The notes under the pieces were generated by a model. It was not told the origin of the DNA. It saw only the letters and a program-made list of their open reading frames with translations, and made no database searches. A stretch of 64,000 nt of DNA. Origin: CAIWHR01 sp963813415 (GTDB taxonomy: Bacteria > Pseudomonadota > Gammaproteobacteria > Burkholderiales > Casimicrobiaceae). Position numbers and translations under genes: made by a program. Location of the stretch: NCBI GenBank assembly GCA_963813415.1, contig CAWEYW010000011.1, positions 1-64,000 on the forward strand, given 5' to 3'. Of this stretch, positions 62,161 to 64,000 are shown piece by piece. How positions within the stretch are numbered: the first letter of the stretch is position 1; the number at the start of each line of letters is the position of its first letter.

Positions 62161-63036
62161 TCATGACCGTGCACCAGCCATGGCGCGCTGCCCGGGTGCA
62201 GGCCGATGCCCCGGCAGCGGTCGAAAGACATTCATGTCGTTGAAGCGCTCGCCGCCGCGCCGCAGGGAGTCCCAGCCCGGCCATGCGGCTATCGGGAGCG
62301 GGAGCAACGATGCCGGTGCGAACGTCGCGCCATGCGCAGCAAGCCAGCCCGCGGCGTGGGCGTCGCAGGCCGCGGTGGTGTCCTCGTCCGCACTTCCGCA
62401 CGGTGCCGGGCATAGGACGAGCGCCTTGGCCGTCAACGCGGGAAACGGATGCGCGAGCGCTGCCATGAGGCCGTGCCCGATCACCGCAATGCGCATCGCG
62501 CGCCCGACGTGGGCGGCGCGTTGATCGAAGAGCTCGGCCCAGCGATGCTGCCGCCACAAGTCCGGCAGCGCCGGGTCGGCGCAGAGCACGATGACGCCGA
62601 ACTCGTCGAGCAGAGTCGCCGCGTCGCGCCGGCGGGATCGCGCGCCCGGCACGCCGCTGTCTGCCAGGTGCATGGCATTCAGCGCCGCCTTGGTGCGCGG
62701 GAACATCAGCCACGCGAGCGCGTTGCAGAGATCGTGGTGGTCGCGGACGCGCATCGCGATCTCGCCACGTTCGCGGATGCGCCGTTCGTAGGCGATGGCG
62801 CTCCGCTGTCCCTTGGCGGCGGCGACGAAGCGCAGCGGCGTGTGGTCGTCGAGCCTGCAATCGATCCGGCGGACGGCGGCGTTGAGCAGGGTGAGGTCAG
62901 GATCACGCGAACCGTCGAGCATGGCGACGAGCGGCAGCTCCGGCACGCGGCGGACGGCCCACGCGACAACGGCGGCGAGCGCCGGATGCATGGCGCACGT
63001 GGTGCACTCGCCGGGCGCGTACGACTGTCCCGGCAT
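62161..63036 (-). CDS. DUF3025-family protein
   Basis: A protein of about 291 residues. VRDHHDLCNALAWLMFPRTK followed by ALNAMHLAD is the DUF3025 hallmark. A histidine- and aspartate-containing core suggests an enzyme, but no function is known. ATG 63036 overlaps the upstream zinc-ribbon gene's stop by one base (TGATG); ATG 62991 is an alternative. Confidence 0.82.
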   Translation of the reverse strand: MPGQSYAPGECTTCAMHPALAAVVAWAVRRVPELPLVAMLDGSRDPDLTLLNAAVRRIDCRLDDHTPLRFVAAAKGQRSAIAYERRIRERGEIAMRVRDHHDLCNALAWLMFPRTKAALNAMHLADSGVPGARSRRRDAATLLDEFGVIVLCADPALPDLWRQHRWAELFDQRAAHVGRAMRIAVIGHGLMAALAHPFPALTAKALVLCPAPCGSADEDTTAACDAHAAGWLAAHGATFAPASLLPLPIAAWPGWDSLRRGGERFNDMNVFRPLPGHRPAPGQRAMAGARS

Positions 63037-64000
63037 CACTGCTTGCCCGCGAACGAGAAGAACAGCAGCACGAGGATGAAGACCACCAGCACGAGCAGCG
63101 CGACCTTCCACGGGCTTTTCGGGTATTCACCGCGGATCGCACCGGTCACGCCGTTCATCACGCACTGGAAAGCGCGTGCACCGTAGGTGTATTGCAGCAG
63201 CCATACGGGCGCGAGAATGTGCTTGAAGGTCTGTCCGGAATAGTCCGCGCGCACCGTGAGATTGCGGTAGGTATCGCCCGGCACCTGCGCCGCGCAGAGC
63301 GCTTCGAGCTTCGCCGCCATGGCGTCGCGCGCACGCTGCGCCGCGGCGACGAGATCGAGCTGGTAGTGCTCCACCACCCACCCCGCGACGTAGCCCGGCG
63401 AGTAGGGTTTCAGCTCCTGCGTGGGAAACGGCTCGACGCCCCGCAGGAGCTCGGGATGGACGCCGACCGACGCACAGACGAGGTCGTCGTCGAAAAAATG
63501 ATCGAGGGACCCGGCGGCGGGCTCCCACCGCACCTGGCGGACCTGTCGCTGCTGCGGACGGCCGTCGACCATGACCGTTTCCGTGGTGTAGTAATAGTGC
63601 CCGGCGTCCGCGGTCCAGTCGGCGTGGACCTGCGCATCGAAGGTCCAGTAGGGCAGGTAGACACCATGCGCCGTATCGGTCAGCGCGCGGCGCTTGAGTG
63701 CATTGGGAGCGAGCCAGAGCTTGCCATACCAGGCCCGGATTCCGTCGCGTGCCTGGGTCTCGCTCACCCGCAGCGGAAGCACGCTCTCGGGCGTGAAGGC
63801 GGCCTTTTTCTCATCGTACGGCACGAGCTGCGCGGAGCCGCAGAACGGGCATGTCTGTGCCTGACGCGCGGGGTCGAGCACCGAGATCGCATTGCAGCTC
63901 TGGCAGCGAACCTGCCGCCTGGTTGCATTCCACCCGCGCGTGTCGTCGCCCAGCCCGCGCAACGCGGTCGCGAGGTCGTGCTCGACGATCGCGCCATCGC
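63036..64000 (-). CDS. Zinc-ribbon membrane protein, 5' end outside window
   Basis: The frame is open to the right edge, so the N-terminus is missing; the visible part begins DGAIVEHDLATAL. It has a two-cysteine-pair zinc ribbon (RCQSCNAISVLD, CPFCGSAQ), a middle domain with YWTFDAQVHADW, TFKHILAPVWLLQYTYGA and a C-terminal membrane helix (VALLVLVVFILVLLFFSFA). The family is often labelled primosomal-helicase-like for the ribbon only; helicase motifs are absent here. Function unknown. Confidence 0.75.
   Translation of the reverse strand, partial: DGAIVEHDLATALRGLGDDTRGWNATRRQVRCQSCNAISVLDPARQAQTCPFCGSAQLVPYDEKKAAFTPESVLPLRVSETQARDGIRAWYGKLWLAPNALKRRALTDTAHGVYLPYWTFDAQVHADWTADAGHYYYTTETVMVDGRPQQRQVRQVRWEPAAGSLDHFFDDDLVCASVGVHPELLRGVEPFPTQELKPYSPGYVAGWVVEHYQLDLVAAAQRARDAMAAKLEALCAAQVPGDTYRNLTVRADYSGQTFKHILAPVWLLQYTYGARAFQCVMNGVTGAIRGEYPKSPWKVALLVLVVFILVLLFFSFAGKQ

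Noticed and set aside
50894..64000. Defence system or prophage
   Set aside because: No nucleases, restriction, toxin, integrase or phage structural genes were seen; the genes are metabolic and envelope-related.

Overview
This 64 kb window is high-GC and gene-dense. It looks like a chromosomal segment of a betaproteobacterium. The evidence is the arrangement sspB-sspA-petCBA, tatCBA-hinT-his operon-murA-bolA-mla, and kdsD-kdsC-lptCAB-rpoN-hpf-ptsN-hprK-rapZ. HprK together with PtsN and RapZ, and a short-form HisG, fit that class. The lineage cannot be fixed from this sequence. It carries menaquinone-type genes (menE, menB) as well as ubiX and a cytochrome bc1, so it may hold two quinone pools or a branched respiratory chain.

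Layout. 1-1.1 kb: two small secreted Lys/Ala-rich proteins. 1.1-6.5 kb: an accessory respiratory module. It has a Tat-exported molybdopterin oxidoreductase, a four-cluster ferredoxin subunit and an NrfD/PsrC membrane anchor, divergent from a two-gene YeeE/YedE sulfur transporter. The shared 423-bp intergenic region has two perfect TGTGA-N6-TCACA sites, each centred at -41.5 from a plausible start of transcription. 6.6-9.8 kb: TPR protein, tRNA-Thr(TGT), sspB, sspA. 9.8-14.1 kb: petABC (bc1 complex) and a divergent DegS/DegQ-type protease. 14.1-35 kb: a 21-kb block on the minus strand. In transcription order it is a CPA2 antiporter, mlaF-E-D-A-C-B, an ABC-2 exporter pair, bolA, murA, queF, guaD, hisG-D-C-B, a 326-bp inverted-repeat element, hisH-A-F-I-E, hinT and tatA-B-C. 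35-44.5 kb (plus): kdsD-kdsC-lptC-lptA-lptB-rpoN-hpf-ptsN-hprK-rapZ-ubiX and a Lon-N protein, linking LPS precursor synthesis and export to sigma-54/PTS-Ntr regulation. 44.6-50.9 kb (plus): yebC-ruvC-HAD-ruvA-ruvB-ybgC-tolQ-tolR-tolA, with tolB and pal missing from the expected place. 50.9-64 kb: a PilZ-like protein, FKBP isomerase, aminopeptidase N, an eight-copy satellite with a 116-bp unit, flavodoxin/ferredoxin-NADP reductase, GNAT acetyltransferase, a lipoprotein, menE, menB, an SDR, a DUF3025 protein and a partial zinc-ribbon membrane protein.

Most of the window is housekeeping: histidine synthesis, envelope maintenance (Mla, Lpt, Tol, MurA, Tat), recombination and respiration. The parts most worth a second look are the CRP-like dual promoter of the sulfur module, the heptamer-built inverted-repeat element filling the hisB-hisH gap exactly, and the satellite between pepN and fpr.
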